The notes under the pieces are model-generated. The model had not been told where the DNA came from. It saw only the letters and a program-made list of their open reading frames with translations, and did not search any database. The position numbers and the translations under genes were made by a program. From DATAFF01 sp963744915 (GTDB taxonomy: Bacteria; Pseudomonadota; Alphaproteobacteria; Rhizobiales; Aestuariivirgaceae), in the NCBI GenBank assembly GCA_963744915.1, contig CAVUUY010000016.1:1-64000 (forward strand): a DNA stretch of 64,000 bases. The letters are read 5' to 3'. This document shows, piece by piece, positions 41,925-51,151 of this stretch (position 1 is its first letter; the number at the start of each line of letters is the position of its first letter).

Positions 41925-43517
41925 ATGGACTCTGTTCCAACTCGTCCGACACGCCGCCATGCCATGCAGGGCGGTGGTGCGGCCTTCCTTGCCAGCACAG
42001 CCGGAATTTTCATGCCGTATATCGCGCGAACCGCAGATCGGCCCCTGATTACGCATGGCATTCAATCGGGCGACGTCAATGTGCAGGGTGCTATCGTCTG
42101 GGCACGCGCCGACCGGCCATGCCGCATGACGGTGCAGTTCTCGACGACCGAGAGTTTCAAGGAGATACTGGGTGGCGTGTTCGCCGATGCTTTGCCGGAG
42201 AGCGATCTGACCGCCAAGGTGGGGCTCGGCGCGCTGCCGGAGGGCCAGGAGATCTTCTATCGCATTGCCATGCAGAACCTCGCGGAGCCAGCGATTATAG
42301 GTGAATTCCTGCTGGGTCGCTTTCGTTCTGTTCCTGCCGACAAGCGCGACGTCACCTTTTGCTGGTCGGCTGACACCTGCGGCCAGGGTTGGGGAATTGA
42401 CGAGGCGCGTGGCGGCATGAAGACATATGCCACCCTCCTGAAACATCGGCCGGACTTCTTCATTCACAGCGGCGACAATATCTATGCGGACAGCCCGATT
42501 GTTGCCGAGATCAAGCTTGCCAATGGGGAGGTTTGGAAGAACATCGTCACCGAGGAAAAATCGAAGCCGGCCGAAAGCCTTGCGGAGTTTCGCGGCAACT
42601 ACAAATACAATTTGCTGGACAAAAATGTTCGTGCCTTCAACGCCGCGGTGCCCATTCTGACCCAATGGGACGATCACGAAGTTACGAATAACTGGTGGCC
42701 GGGAGAGCCACTGACCCGGGCAGAAAACCAACGTAAGAAATATTCGGAGAAATTTGCACTTGAACTGGCCGCGAGGGCTGGCAGGGCATTCCACGAGTAC
42801 ATGCCAATCCGAGCGACCCCAGACGAGCCTGGGCGGGTCTATCGCAAGATCGGCTACGGCCCCCTCCTCGATGTGTTCATGTTGGACATGCGCAGCTATC
42901 GGGGTCCAAACGGTGAGAACCGCCAGACTTCCTACGGACCGGACAGCTACTTTCTTGGCCCGCAGCAAATTGCCTGGCTCAAGCGGGAACTCAAATCGTC
43001 AGCCGCGACCTGGAAAGTGATCGCGGCCGATATGCCTATCGGACTTTATGTGGTCTATGATGGCGATCGGAAATTCGGAAGCGAAGCGATCGCTCAGCAC
43101 GATGACGGGATGCCGCTTGGTCGCGAATTGGAGATCGCCGGCCTTCTGGCGTTTTTGAAGCAAAACAAGATCCGCAACACGGTTTGGCTTACTGCCGACG
43201 TTCACTATACAGCTGCGCATTATTACGACCCGGCCAAGGCCAAATTCCAGGACTTCGATCCGTTCTGGGAATTCGTGTCTGGGCCGATCCATGCCGGTAG
43301 CTTCGGGCCCAACGACCTCGACGGCACCTTCGGGCCACAGCTTATCTACCGCAATGCGCCGAGCAAGGAACAGGGTCAGAATTTGCCACCATCTGCCGGC
43401 ATGCAGTTCTTCGGCCACGTTCGCATAGACGGCAAAACCGGACAGCTCACAGTGACATTGCGTGATGTTGCCGACAGGGCGCTGTGGTCCACAACACTCG
43501 ATCCAATGCAGGGTTAG
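41925..43517 (+). CDS. phoD: PhoD-like alkaline phosphatase/phosphodiesterase, Tat-exported
   Basis: A 530-residue metallophosphatase. The N-terminus has a twin-arginine signal (TRPTRRHAMQGGGAAFLAST, residues 6-25), followed by an N-terminal PhoD beta domain and the catalytic domain. Key segments are FCWSADTCGQ, HSGDNIYADSP, QWDDHEVTNNW, and WLTADVHYTAAHYY, with the metal-binding Asp and His residues of the family. PhoD enzymes need Ca and Fe and release phosphate from phosphoesters outside the membrane. The long upstream open frame overlaps kbp on the other strand and is rejected. A hairpin follows at 43547. Confidence 0.85.
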   Translation: MDSVPTRPTRRHAMQGGGAAFLASTAGIFMPYIARTADRPLITHGIQSGDVNVQGAIVWARADRPCRMTVQFSTTESFKEILGGVFADALPESDLTAKVGLGALPEGQEIFYRIAMQNLAEPAIIGEFLLGRFRSVPADKRDVTFCWSADTCGQGWGIDEARGGMKTYATLLKHRPDFFIHSGDNIYADSPIVAEIKLANGEVWKNIVTEEKSKPAESLAEFRGNYKYNLLDKNVRAFNAAVPILTQWDDHEVTNNWWPGEPLTRAENQRKKYSEKFALELAARAGRAFHEYMPIRATPDEPGRVYRKIGYGPLLDVFMLDMRSYRGPNGENRQTSYGPDSYFLGPQQIAWLKRELKSSAATWKVIAADMPIGLYVVYDGDRKFGSEAIAQHDDGMPLGRELEIAGLLAFLKQNKIRNTVWLTADVHYTAAHYYDPAKAKFQDFDPFWEFVSGPIHAGSFGPNDLDGTFGPQLIYRNAPSKEQGQNLPPSAGMQFFGHVRIDGKTGQLTVTLRDVADRALWSTTLDPMQG

Positions 43518-43546
43518 ACATGTGCTGATTTGGGGCGGGGGATGAG

Positions 43547-43576
43547 CCGTCGCCGCGGGCGGATATCCGGCGGCGG
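43547..43576 (+). terminator. hairpin after the PhoD-like gene
   Basis: CCGTCGCCG (43547-43555) pairs with CGGCGGCGG (43568-43576), with one G-T wobble and a 12-base loop. It lies 29 bases after the phosphatase stop and just before the convergent small gene's stop. No T-run follows, so it may be a shared weak terminator. Confidence 0.35.
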
Positions 43577-43583
43577 CATTGCA

Positions 43584-43799
43584 TCATAAGCCATGGAGTG
43601 CGCCCTCTCGGAGCGCCCTTCTGTTAAGTTCTCCTCTTGTCACGGCACGGCGAATTCGACTTAACATCAATCGTCGCACCGATGCCTCAGCAACGAAGTC
43701 GATACCTTGTGGTTTGGTCGCGGCAAACTCGTTCCAGGCGTCATCGGAGAGTTCCTGAATTTCGCTCGCGACGATGGAAGCAGTGGATTTATCCAACAT
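43584..43799 (-). CDS. small hypothetical protein
   Basis: A 71-residue protein of no recognised family. ATG 43799 is chosen because GGAG stands about seven bases upstream; the longer open frame to 43940 has no such site. The sequence is charged and helical (ASEIQELSDDAWNEFAATKPQ), ending with an Arg-rich helix. It lacks membrane or signal segments. It sits alone between PhoD and the sulfatase/HAD cluster. Confidence 0.45.
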   Translation of the reverse strand: MLDKSTASIVASEIQELSDDAWNEFAATKPQGIDFVAEASVRRLMLSRIRRAVTRGELNRRALREGALHGL

Positions 43800-44003
43800 C
43801 GTTACTCCAACTGAAAGCCGCCGCGAAGAGGTGTCCAAAGGAAGACCACGGCAGGCAGTGACGGGCGTGTGCTTTTCCCTACTCCCGCCCGCTGAGATGG
43901 GCGCCGAACGTGTCAAAACAATGAATCCTCGGTCCAGCATCCGACATCGCCCACCACGTCGTGGTTGAACGCATAAAATGTGCTGGGGCGAGCCCCGGCC
44001 AAG

Positions 44004-45050
44004 TCATTCGAATTTGAAGATCCGCTTCCAATCTTTCTTCATGCTGATGACGATCCACCCGTCCTTCATGGCCTCGTCGTACAGCGCCTGGGCAAAGGTT
44101 CCGACCTTTGTCGCCGGCAGGCCCTCGGCTGGGCCATAGGCATATTCCCGCTCGGCGTCATCATGCAGCACCAGCATCGACAGGCGCCTGCCCTGGCCAG
44201 CCTTGGTGTACTCCAGCATCTGCCGATCGCCCGTCGAGTTTCCGAAGGCGGCATAGGGCCTGCGACCGATCATGAAATTGATGCCCTCAGGCTTGCCGGC
44301 GTTGTTGTCGTTCAGGAGGAGCTTCGGCTCCTTGGTGAGGAACGGCTTGCCGTCCTTGGCATAGCCGTATTTCGTGCTGCCGGCGGTGCCGACCACCTGC
44401 TCGGGCGGTATGCCGTAGACACGTTCGGCATAGACGCGAACGAAATCCTGACCGCCGCCGGTAACGATGTAGGTCTTGTAGTCATTGTCGCGCAAATAGC
44501 GAAGGACCTCCTGCATCGGTTGATAGGTCAAGTCGGTGTATGGGCGCTTCCAGCGTGGATCGCGAGCCGCCTCGGTCCATTTGCTCGCCTCGGCCTTGAA
44601 ATCCTCCACCGACATGCCGGTCAGAGTCGCAACCAGGATCTTCTCCAGATCCTTCATCGGCAGCTTGGCGATCGCTGCCTTGTTTCCCGAAAGAACCGTC
44701 TTGAAGGGCTCAACCGTCTTGAGCTTCGGGTTCTTTGCCACGACCGCCGGGACGCGCTCCAGGCAGTAGATCACCTGGGAGTACATGGGATGCTCGACCC
44801 ACAGCGTGCCATCCTGATCGAAGGTGGCGATACGCTCCTGCGAGGGCACGAAGTCGGCACTCGACTTGTCGGTCGTCGCCTTGACGAAATCGAGGATGGC
44901 CTGCTTCGCTGACCCGTCATTCCAAGATGGTAGCGGATCTGTTCCCTGCGCGCCGGCAAGCTCGCAGCAGATCGGGAGGGAAAGGGCCCACAGCAGCGCC
45001 AACGCCCCGATCAGGGCGCGCCGGCCGAGAATGGTGAGAGACTGGTTCAT
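44004..45050 (-). CDS. exported HAD-superfamily phosphatase
   Basis: A 348-residue protein with an N-terminal membrane/signal segment (about residues 10-35) and a haloacid-dehalogenase fold. Motif I is FDQDGTLW near residue 80, motif II is IVTGGG, and the late motif FGNSTGDRQML carries the Mg-binding acid. It is likely periplasmic. The gene starts nine bases beyond the sulfatase stop, so the two form an operon. Similar HAD-sulfatase pairs are known in proteobacteria, but the shared task is unclear; it may recycle a phosphate or sulfate ester. ATG 45050 is preferred to GTG 45059. Confidence 0.82.
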   Translation of the reverse strand: MNQSLTILGRRALIGALALLWALSLPICCELAGAQGTDPLPSWNDGSAKQAILDFVKATTDKSSADFVPSQERIATFDQDGTLWVEHPMYSQVIYCLERVPAVVAKNPKLKTVEPFKTVLSGNKAAIAKLPMKDLEKILVATLTGMSVEDFKAEASKWTEAARDPRWKRPYTDLTYQPMQEVLRYLRDNDYKTYIVTGGGQDFVRVYAERVYGIPPEQVVGTAGSTKYGYAKDGKPFLTKEPKLLLNDNNAGKPEGINFMIGRRPYAAFGNSTGDRQMLEYTKAGQGRRLSMLVLHDDAEREYAYGPAEGLPATKVGTFAQALYDEAMKDGWIVISMKKDWKRIFKFE

Positions 45051-45059
45051 GGCTGCCAC

Positions 45060-46658
45060 TCAATTGCTCGATGGCGGAGAGCGCAGCATTTCCATTGCCT
45101 GTTCTACGGAGAACGAGCCCGGGCGCTGCCGAGGCGGAAATTCGCGGAAGCTCTGGAGGTGCTGTCCGACCAGCTTCTGAGCCGGAAGCAGAAGGAATGC
45201 ATGCTCGACAAACCAGCGCACATAATCTCCTGCTTCATGCTGGGCCCGCTCCAATGGATCGGAGCGCAGGTTGAACAGCAGCGGCATTCTGAGCTGCACC
45301 AGCGGCTCGGCCCAAACATCGAGGCCTTCGGCACGCTGCTCGAGGAAGACGGCTTTCCATTGATCGTAGCGCAGGCCGGCCAGGTTGCCACCGTCGGTCC
45401 AGTAGAAGAACTCATGGCGCTTGTCCGAGCCCTTCCCAGCCAGAAGATCGCGCTGATCGTAACCGTCAAGATGAACCTTGAAGGTGTTGCCGTCCGCTTC
45501 ATAGCCTTGCAATAGCTTGCTCTTGATCTCGGGCTCGCCAGCCGCGGCGACCAGGGTCGCGCACCAATCCTCGGCAGAAAAGATCTCGTTGATGTCACTG
45601 TGCGGGGGAACGTGGCCCGGCCAGCGAACAAGCGCCGGGACGCGGTAGCCGCCTTCCCAATTGGTATTCTTCTCGCCACGGAAAGGGGTCGTGCCGCCAT
45701 CCGGCCAGGAGAACACCTCGGCCCCATTGTCGGTCGTGTAGATGACGATGGTGTTGTCGGCTATTCCCAAGTCATCCAGCTTTTTCAGAAGCTGCCCGAC
45801 CTGGCCGTCATGCTCGACCATGCCGTCGGGATAGATGCCCAAGCCCGTGACGCCCTGGGATTCCGGCTTGAGGCGGGTCCAGATATGCATGCGGCTCGAA
45901 TTGAACCAAACGAAGAAGGGTTTGCGGTCCTTGACCGAACGATCGATGAAATTGGTCGTGGCCTCCAGAAATTCCTGGTCCACTGTCTCCATGCGCTTCT
46001 TCGTTAAGGGTCCCGTGTCCTCGCATTTCTGCTTGCCCCAGGGCCCGAAGCGGGGATCATTGCCCGGCTGGTCGGTGGTGGTGGCGGTGCATTTCAGGAC
46101 GCCGCGCGGACCGAATTGCGCCCGGAAACCCGGGTCCTTTGGATAGTCGGGGTGCTCCGGCTCATCCTCGGCATTGAGGTGATAGAGATTGCCAAAGAAT
46201 TCGTCGAAGCCGTGAACAGTGGGCAGGAACTCGTTCCGATCGCCGAGATGGTTCTTGCCGAACTGGCCGGTGGCATAGCCTTGCGGCTTCAGGAGCTGGG
46301 CGATGGTCGGATCCTTGTCCGACAGCCCCTCCTTGGCGGCGGGCAAACCGACTTTCAGGAGGCCGGTGCGCAGCGGGCTCTGGCCGGTGATGAAGGCGGC
46401 GCGTCCGGCGGTGCAGGACTGCTGGCCGTAATAGTCGGTAAAAAGCCCGCCCTCATTGGCGATGCGGTCGATGTTGGGCGTCCGATACCCCATCAGGCCG
46501 CGATTATAGGCGCTGATGTTCCAATAGCCGACGTCGTCGCCCATGATGACGAGGATGTTGGGCTTTGATCCTGCGTCTTGCGCCAATGACACGGCAGTGG
46601 GTGCGAGCGCCAGCAAGGCCGCAGCGCCGGCAAGACGTTTCATCCATCGCGCGAGCAT
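45060..46658 (-). CDS. exported arylsulfatase
   Basis: A 532-residue sulfatase with a Sec signal (residues 1-26). The metal site is NILVIMGDDVGYW, and Cys82 in SCTAGR is the residue expected to become formylglycine; the usual CxPxR has Ala in place of Pro. His/Lys of KNHLG and Asp/Asn of YTTDNGAE complete the active site. Sulfatases split sulfate esters. Length matches family S1. AGGAG precedes ATG 46658. A strong terminator from the upstream sulfatase lies at 46686-46712, so this gene needs its own promoter or read-through. No formylglycine-generating enzyme is in the window. Confidence 0.88.
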   Translation of the reverse strand: MLARWMKRLAGAAALLALAPTAVSLAQDAGSKPNILVIMGDDVGYWNISAYNRGLMGYRTPNIDRIANEGGLFTDYYGQQSCTAGRAAFITGQSPLRTGLLKVGLPAAKEGLSDKDPTIAQLLKPQGYATGQFGKNHLGDRNEFLPTVHGFDEFFGNLYHLNAEDEPEHPDYPKDPGFRAQFGPRGVLKCTATTTDQPGNDPRFGPWGKQKCEDTGPLTKKRMETVDQEFLEATTNFIDRSVKDRKPFFVWFNSSRMHIWTRLKPESQGVTGLGIYPDGMVEHDGQVGQLLKKLDDLGIADNTIVIYTTDNGAEVFSWPDGGTTPFRGEKNTNWEGGYRVPALVRWPGHVPPHSDINEIFSAEDWCATLVAAAGEPEIKSKLLQGYEADGNTFKVHLDGYDQRDLLAGKGSDKRHEFFYWTDGGNLAGLRYDQWKAVFLEQRAEGLDVWAEPLVQLRMPLLFNLRSDPLERAQHEAGDYVRWFVEHAFLLLPAQKLVGQHLQSFREFPPRQRPGSFSVEQAMEMLRSPPSSN

Positions 46659-46685
46659 ACGTTCACTCCTTATTACAATAGCATG

Positions 46686-46712
46686 AAAAAGCAGGCGGCA
46701 AGCGCCGCCTGC
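46686..46712 (-). terminator. rho-independent terminator between the two sulfatase genes
   Basis: On the - strand the nine-base stem GCAGGCGGC, a four-base loop and GCCGCCTGC are followed by five T residues. It lies 23 bases after the stop of the upstream sulfatase (46736) and ends transcription of that gene. Stem and T-run are textbook. Confidence 0.85.
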
Positions 46713-46735
46713 TCAGTGGTCAGAGCGACAAGCGC

Positions 46736-48460
46736 CTATTCACCAGCGCGACTGGTCGAACGCATGCTCTTCACCTGCTGGACGACCTGCTCAAGATTGT
46801 AACTTGCGGGATCCTGCATCGGCGGGAAGTCGACATAGCTCTCAAGCTCCCTTAGCCAGAGCGCCTGGCCGATCGGCAGCATGTTCCAGTCATAGACATA
46901 GGCGGTGACCGGTCCGGCAAGTGCGCCCCCCATTCCGAACAGCGTCTTGTACTGCTGGCCGATCGAGGTCTCAAAGGGATCGCGCTTGATGTTGACGACC
47001 TGGGTCCAGTGATAGGGGACCACGCCGTTGATGAAGCCCTGGGGCGCATCGGACACCATGGCGAAATACATCTTCCAGTTCTTGTAGCGGACTGCCGAGG
47101 GGTCTTTGCCGGAATAATAGAAGAAGACGTTGCGGGCGGATTTCTCGGACGTGCCTTCGAGATAGTCGCGCTGATCGACACCGTCGAGTGTCGTCTTGAC
47201 GATACCGGGATATTGCCCAGCCTCGATCTGCTTCTTCAGCCCATCGCCCTTGGGCCCGCCGGCGATGTTGACGAAGGTCGGCAGCCAGTCGAGCGAGGCG
47301 AAAATGTCGTTCTTGACCGTTCCGGGCTTGATATGGCCGGGCCAGCGCACGACCATAGGCGCCCGCATGCCGCCCTCCCAGGTTGAGAGCTTGCCGCCCT
47401 TGAACGGGGTGGTGCCGCCGTCCGGGAAGGTTTCGGTCTCGGCGCCATTGTCGGTGGTGAAGGCGATGATGGTGTTGTCGAGCTGGCCGATCTCCTCGAG
47501 CTTCTTGAGCACATAGCCGATATTGTCGTCCATCTGCTTCATACCGGCTTCGTTGACGCCCCAGTCCTTGCCACCCTTCTCGCCGACCATGTCCATGTAT
47601 TTGTCGTTGAGCATGGTGGTGATGTGCATGCGCGCCGGGTTGTACCAGACGAAGAATGGCTTGCCAGTCTTCTTCGGGTCGTTGCGATCGATGAATTCGA
47701 TGACATGGGAGGAGATTTCTTCATCCACGGTCTTCGACCGTTCGAGGGTGAGCGGACCTTCGTCCTTGCAGGTCTGGTTGGCCGCCGTCCCGTCGGAGGA
47801 CTTGCACGACAGCACCGGGCGCGGCGGCGTCAGGCACACCGTCGTTTTGGGATCGACGGCGCTCGGATCCTCAGCCAAGCCGGGGATCGGCGTATTGCGG
47901 CAGACCGGCGCGACGGCCTGCTCGGTCGGGGTCTTGTTGATGTCGGGGAAGCTCACGCCCTGCATCGCGTCGAGATGATAGAGATAGCCCCAAAATTCAT
48001 GGAACCCGTGTGCCGTCGGCAGGGCATCGGTGTGGTCGCCCAGATGGTTCTTGCCGAATTCGCCGGTGTTGTAGCCGAGATCGCGCAGGAACCAGGCGAG
48101 CGCCGGCGTTCCGGGTCTGAGATAGGACGGGCTGCCGGGTAGTTGCGGCGGGATCATGCCGGTGCGCAGCGGGTGCATGCCGGTGAAGAAGGCGTTGCGC
48201 CCGGCGGTGCAGCTCTGCTCGGCATAATAGGTGGTGAACAACGCGCCTTCATTGCCGATGCGGTCGATATTGGGTGTCTCACCCACCGCCAGGCCGCGAT
48301 GATAGATGCTCGGCTGCATCCAGCCGATGTCGTCGCCCATGATGAACAGAATATTGGGCTTCTGCTCCTGGGCTATGGCAGGTGGCGTAATGCCCGTTGC
48401 CATGGCCAGGGCCGCGAGAAGGCCTAGACAGCTTCGAGACGACTTTGAGGGAATGGCCAT
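46736..48460 (-). CDS. exported arylsulfatase, second copy
   Basis: A 574-residue sulfatase homologous to the one at 45060. It has a Sec signal (residues 1-30), the metal segment NILFIMGDDIGWM, Cys84 in SCTAGR, KNHLGDH and FTTDNGAETE. It carries an insert around residues 160-230 with several Cys residues, possibly disulfide-bonded (APVCRNTP, TTVCLTPP, SCKSSDGTAANQTCKDEG). ATG 48460 has AAGGAG eight bases upstream; the open frame to 48538 is a weaker start. Both copies keep the same CTAGR motif, suggesting the same maturation factor. Confidence 0.88.
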   Translation of the reverse strand: MAIPSKSSRSCLGLLAALAMATGITPPAIAQEQKPNILFIMGDDIGWMQPSIYHRGLAVGETPNIDRIGNEGALFTTYYAEQSCTAGRNAFFTGMHPLRTGMIPPQLPGSPSYLRPGTPALAWFLRDLGYNTGEFGKNHLGDHTDALPTAHGFHEFWGYLYHLDAMQGVSFPDINKTPTEQAVAPVCRNTPIPGLAEDPSAVDPKTTVCLTPPRPVLSCKSSDGTAANQTCKDEGPLTLERSKTVDEEISSHVIEFIDRNDPKKTGKPFFVWYNPARMHITTMLNDKYMDMVGEKGGKDWGVNEAGMKQMDDNIGYVLKKLEEIGQLDNTIIAFTTDNGAETETFPDGGTTPFKGGKLSTWEGGMRAPMVVRWPGHIKPGTVKNDIFASLDWLPTFVNIAGGPKGDGLKKQIEAGQYPGIVKTTLDGVDQRDYLEGTSEKSARNVFFYYSGKDPSAVRYKNWKMYFAMVSDAPQGFINGVVPYHWTQVVNIKRDPFETSIGQQYKTLFGMGGALAGPVTAYVYDWNMLPIGQALWLRELESYVDFPPMQDPASYNLEQVVQQVKSMRSTSRAGE

Positions 48461-48727
48461 GACTGAACTCCTTGGACGTTGGGCACATACGAATCGACAG
48501 ATGCAGCGCGCAGTTCGTGTAACAGTTGTGATGTTCAAATATCTCCGTTAGGCGGGTGTGGTGGTCGCATCAAGGATGGTACGTGAGCAGGCCATCGCAG
48601 TAAGGAAAATCATCGTGATGAATTGTAAACGGTACGTGACGAGCTCGGGCCGTCGGCCGGCTGGCCGGTTCATAATGGGACGGTGTCAGAAGCCATGCGT
48701 TTGAATGCGATCAGAGGAGCAATAAAG
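48461..48727. other. upstream region of the second sulfatase, nothing recognised
   Basis: 267 bases between the sulfatase start and the small open frame. No clear promoter boxes or hairpin were found; the short rightward open frames have no family resemblance. Confidence 0.4.
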
Positions 48728-48982
48728 TCAAATCTCGGGTTTTTTGCGTTTCGTCGATCGCTTGATAACAATCTGTCCCCGACTCGCGTTAGGAATCGGC
48801 GGGGGGCGGCGAAGTTCGGCCCGCTTGTCAGGTTCGGCGATGACGATCTGAGCCTGACTCTCAATGCCATCTTCGACAAGAGCTTCGGCAAATATCATGA
48901 GCCGGGCACCGGGCTCGATTACGCCGTTCAAATTCGCCGTAGCCGAAGGCATCGGTATCGGGGCCGAGCTGTTTGGTGACAT
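48728..48982 (-). CDS. possible small protein downstream of the amidase
   Basis: An 84-residue open frame from ATG 48982 with TTAGGA upstream, 45 bases after the amidase stop in the same direction. The sequence has a hydrophobic helix-like middle (IEPGARLMIFAEALVEDG) and a very basic C-terminus. No family recognised. It could be a genuine last gene of the operon or chance. A second short frame from 49049 overlaps the amidase end and reads over this one, so a frame break is also possible. Confidence 0.25.
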   Translation of the reverse strand: MSPNSSAPIPMPSATANLNGVIEPGARLMIFAEALVEDGIESQAQIVIAEPDKRAELRRPPPIPNASRGQIVIKRSTKRKKPEI

Positions 48983-49027
48983 TCCTAACCTCGAGGATGT
49001 CCCCTCCTTCAACGACACCGAATTCAG

Positions 49028-50392
49028 TCAGCTTGCCGGAGTGCTCCATAGTCCCCTGGCATTCAGCAGCCGCTCGAGCGCGACGGCGATGGCGAGTAGC
49101 CGCGGCTCGCTTCCAGGGCTTCCGATCAGCTGCATTCCTACCGGCATGCCGGCCTGGTCGAGGCCAACGGGAAGCGTGACGGCGCAGAGGCCGAGAAAAT
49201 TAACGACACAGGTGTTGCGCAGCATGCGCAGATTGATACGCATATAGGTGTCATCGTCCACGATCTCGGCCATCGGCGGCGGCGAGATCGGGACCGTCGG
49301 GCAGACCAGCGCGTCGACATCCTGCAATGCTGCCGCGGCGGCAGCACCGAGCGCAGCATAACGGTCCTTGCGTTGCAAATAGTCCCAAGCGGGCAGTGCG
49401 GCGCCGGCCTCCATGCGCTGGCGCACGCGGCGATCCAGAGTCGCAATCCAGTCCGCGAGATGAGCTGACAGGAAGCTGTAGAGCTCGGCCGAGACGATCC
49501 CGCCACGATGGTAGAGCTCATAGACCTCGGCCGCGCCGGAGAGCGCCAGATCGCTCCTTGACACACCGGCAGCTGCGGCGAGCTGCAGGGCCTCTTCGAC
49601 CCGCTCCGCGACACCCGGGTCGGTGCCCTCCCAGAAGAAATATTCGGCGGCCGCGAGCTTGATCCCTGCCAGATCGGCCAAGGGCGGGACAGTCTCGCCA
49701 TCGAGGCTTTCAAAGGCGAAAGCGGCATCAACCGCGCTGCGCGCCAATATCCCTGGCGTGTCGAAGGTCGGGCTGAGGGGCACGATGCCGTCGGTCGGCC
49801 AGCGACCCTTGGTCGTCTTCAGGCCGACCGAGCCGGTGACGCTCGCCGGGATTCGCACCGAGCCGCCGGTGTCGGTACCGAAGGCCAGGAGCGCCGTGCC
49901 TTCACCCAAACTGACCCCGGCACCGCTGCTCGATCCGCCTGGCGAACGATGGATCCTGCGGTCACATGGGTTCCAGGGAACCGGCCAATGCGCATTGATG
50001 CCAAGTCCGCCGAAGGCAAACTCGACCGTATGCGACTTGCCCATGATCACCGCGAGCTGGTGGCGCAGGCGGCGCACCATCGTGCCCTCTTGCCGCCAGC
50101 GATCGGGGAGTTCACGCGGGCTGCCCGCAAAGATGGGCAGGCCTTCGATGCCATAGATGTCCTTGACCGAGATCGGTATGCCCTGGAGAGCGCCCAAACG
50201 GACGCCGGCAGCGAATGCCGCATCGGCAGCCGTCGCCTGGCGGCACGCGAAATCCGGCGCCCAGGTCTGGTAGGCGTTGAGGGCGGGATCGTGGCGGGCC
50301 TGCGCCGCCTCGACGAGGGCCCGGGCATTGATCCTGCCTTCGGCGAGCTGGGCGGCGATTGCGGCGAGGGGCTGATCGAGCGGATCTCTCAT
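49028..50392 (-). CDS. amidase signature family protein
   Basis: A 454-residue amidase-signature hydrolase. The Lys-Ser-Ser triad is recognisable: Lys in SVKDIYGIEG near residue 75, and the two Ser residues in SPGGSSSGAGVSLG and DTGGSVRIPAS. The C-terminal part varies, as usual. It is likely cytoplasmic and hydrolyses an amide, releasing ammonia or an amine. Its start is six bases after the SDR stop. In this operon, with a cysteine hydrolase and a formylglutamate-type deacylase, it suggests stepwise amide breakdown. Named substrate not possible. Confidence 0.88.
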   Translation of the reverse strand: MRDPLDQPLAAIAAQLAEGRINARALVEAAQARHDPALNAYQTWAPDFACRQATAADAAFAAGVRLGALQGIPISVKDIYGIEGLPIFAGSPRELPDRWRQEGTMVRRLRHQLAVIMGKSHTVEFAFGGLGINAHWPVPWNPCDRRIHRSPGGSSSGAGVSLGEGTALLAFGTDTGGSVRIPASVTGSVGLKTTKGRWPTDGIVPLSPTFDTPGILARSAVDAAFAFESLDGETVPPLADLAGIKLAAAEYFFWEGTDPGVAERVEEALQLAAAAGVSRSDLALSGAAEVYELYHRGGIVSAELYSFLSAHLADWIATLDRRVRQRMEAGAALPAWDYLQRKDRYAALGAAAAAALQDVDALVCPTVPISPPPMAEIVDDDTYMRINLRMLRNTCVVNFLGLCAVTLPVGLDQAGMPVGMQLIGSPGSEPRLLAIAVALERLLNARGLWSTPAS

Positions 50393-50398
50393 CGCTGC

Positions 50399-51139
50399 TC
50401 ACACCATGATGTCGCCGCCGTTCGGGTTGAAAGTGGCGCCGATGTAGAAGCCCGCCTCCTCGCAGGCGAGCAGCAGCGCCGTAGGCGTAATCTCCTCGAC
50501 CCTGCCCTGCCGATTCACCACCAGCTCCGATTGCTTCTTGCTTGCCCATTCCGGCGGCAGCTTCATCGCCGTGTCGATCGGACCAGGGCAGATCGCGTTG
50601 ACGACGATGTTGTCGGCGGCGACCTCGTAGGACAGCGCACGGGTCAACCCCAGTATCCCGGCCTTGGCGGCGGCATAATGCGCCATGCCGGCCGCTCCCT
50701 TATGGGCGAGCTGCGAGCTGATATTGATGATGCGGCCATAGCGCCTGCCGCGCATGGCCGGGAGCACCGCCCGGGTGCAGAGGAACACGCTCTTGAGATT
50801 GACGCGTATCATTTCGTCCCAGACCGCAGTGCTCATCTCCTCGAGCAGCGACACGGTGGCAATTCCGGCATTGTTCACCAGGATATCCGGCACGCCAAAT
50901 TTGCCGATGATCGTCGAAAAGGCCTTCGTGACATCCGCCTCATCGCCGACATCCGCCGTGACCGCCAGGCTGCGGCGCCCGCACTCCTTCACGGCAGCGG
51001 CAGTCTGCGCCGCGCCCTCGGCGTTCCTGTCGATCACCGCGACATCGGCACCCTCCCCGGCATAGAGAATCGCAATTCCCTTACCGATTCCTGACGCCGC
51101 GCCGGTCACAATCGCGACGCGACCTGCGAGCTTGCCCAT
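50399..51139 (-). CDS. short-chain dehydrogenase/reductase (FabG-like)
   Basis: A 246-residue classical SDR with TGAASGIG at the N-terminus, NNAGIATV, Ser in INISSQLAHKG and the YAAAKAG active site (Tyr-Ala-Ala-Ala-Lys). The Asp in AVIDRN after the second strand favours NAD. It lies 12 bases after the cysteine hydrolase and 6 before the amidase. The C-terminal end NPNGGDIMV is normal for the family. Probably oxidises a hydroxy intermediate of the same pathway. Confidence 0.88.
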   Translation of the reverse strand: MGKLAGRVAIVTGAASGIGKGIAILYAGEGADVAVIDRNAEGAAQTAAAVKECGRRSLAVTADVGDEADVTKAFSTIIGKFGVPDILVNNAGIATVSLLEEMSTAVWDEMIRVNLKSVFLCTRAVLPAMRGRRYGRIINISSQLAHKGAAGMAHYAAAKAGILGLTRALSYEVAADNIVVNAICPGPIDTAMKLPPEWASKKQSELVVNRQGRVEEITPTALLLACEEAGFYIGATFNPNGGDIMV

Positions 51140-51151
51140 GGTGCCCGGCTC

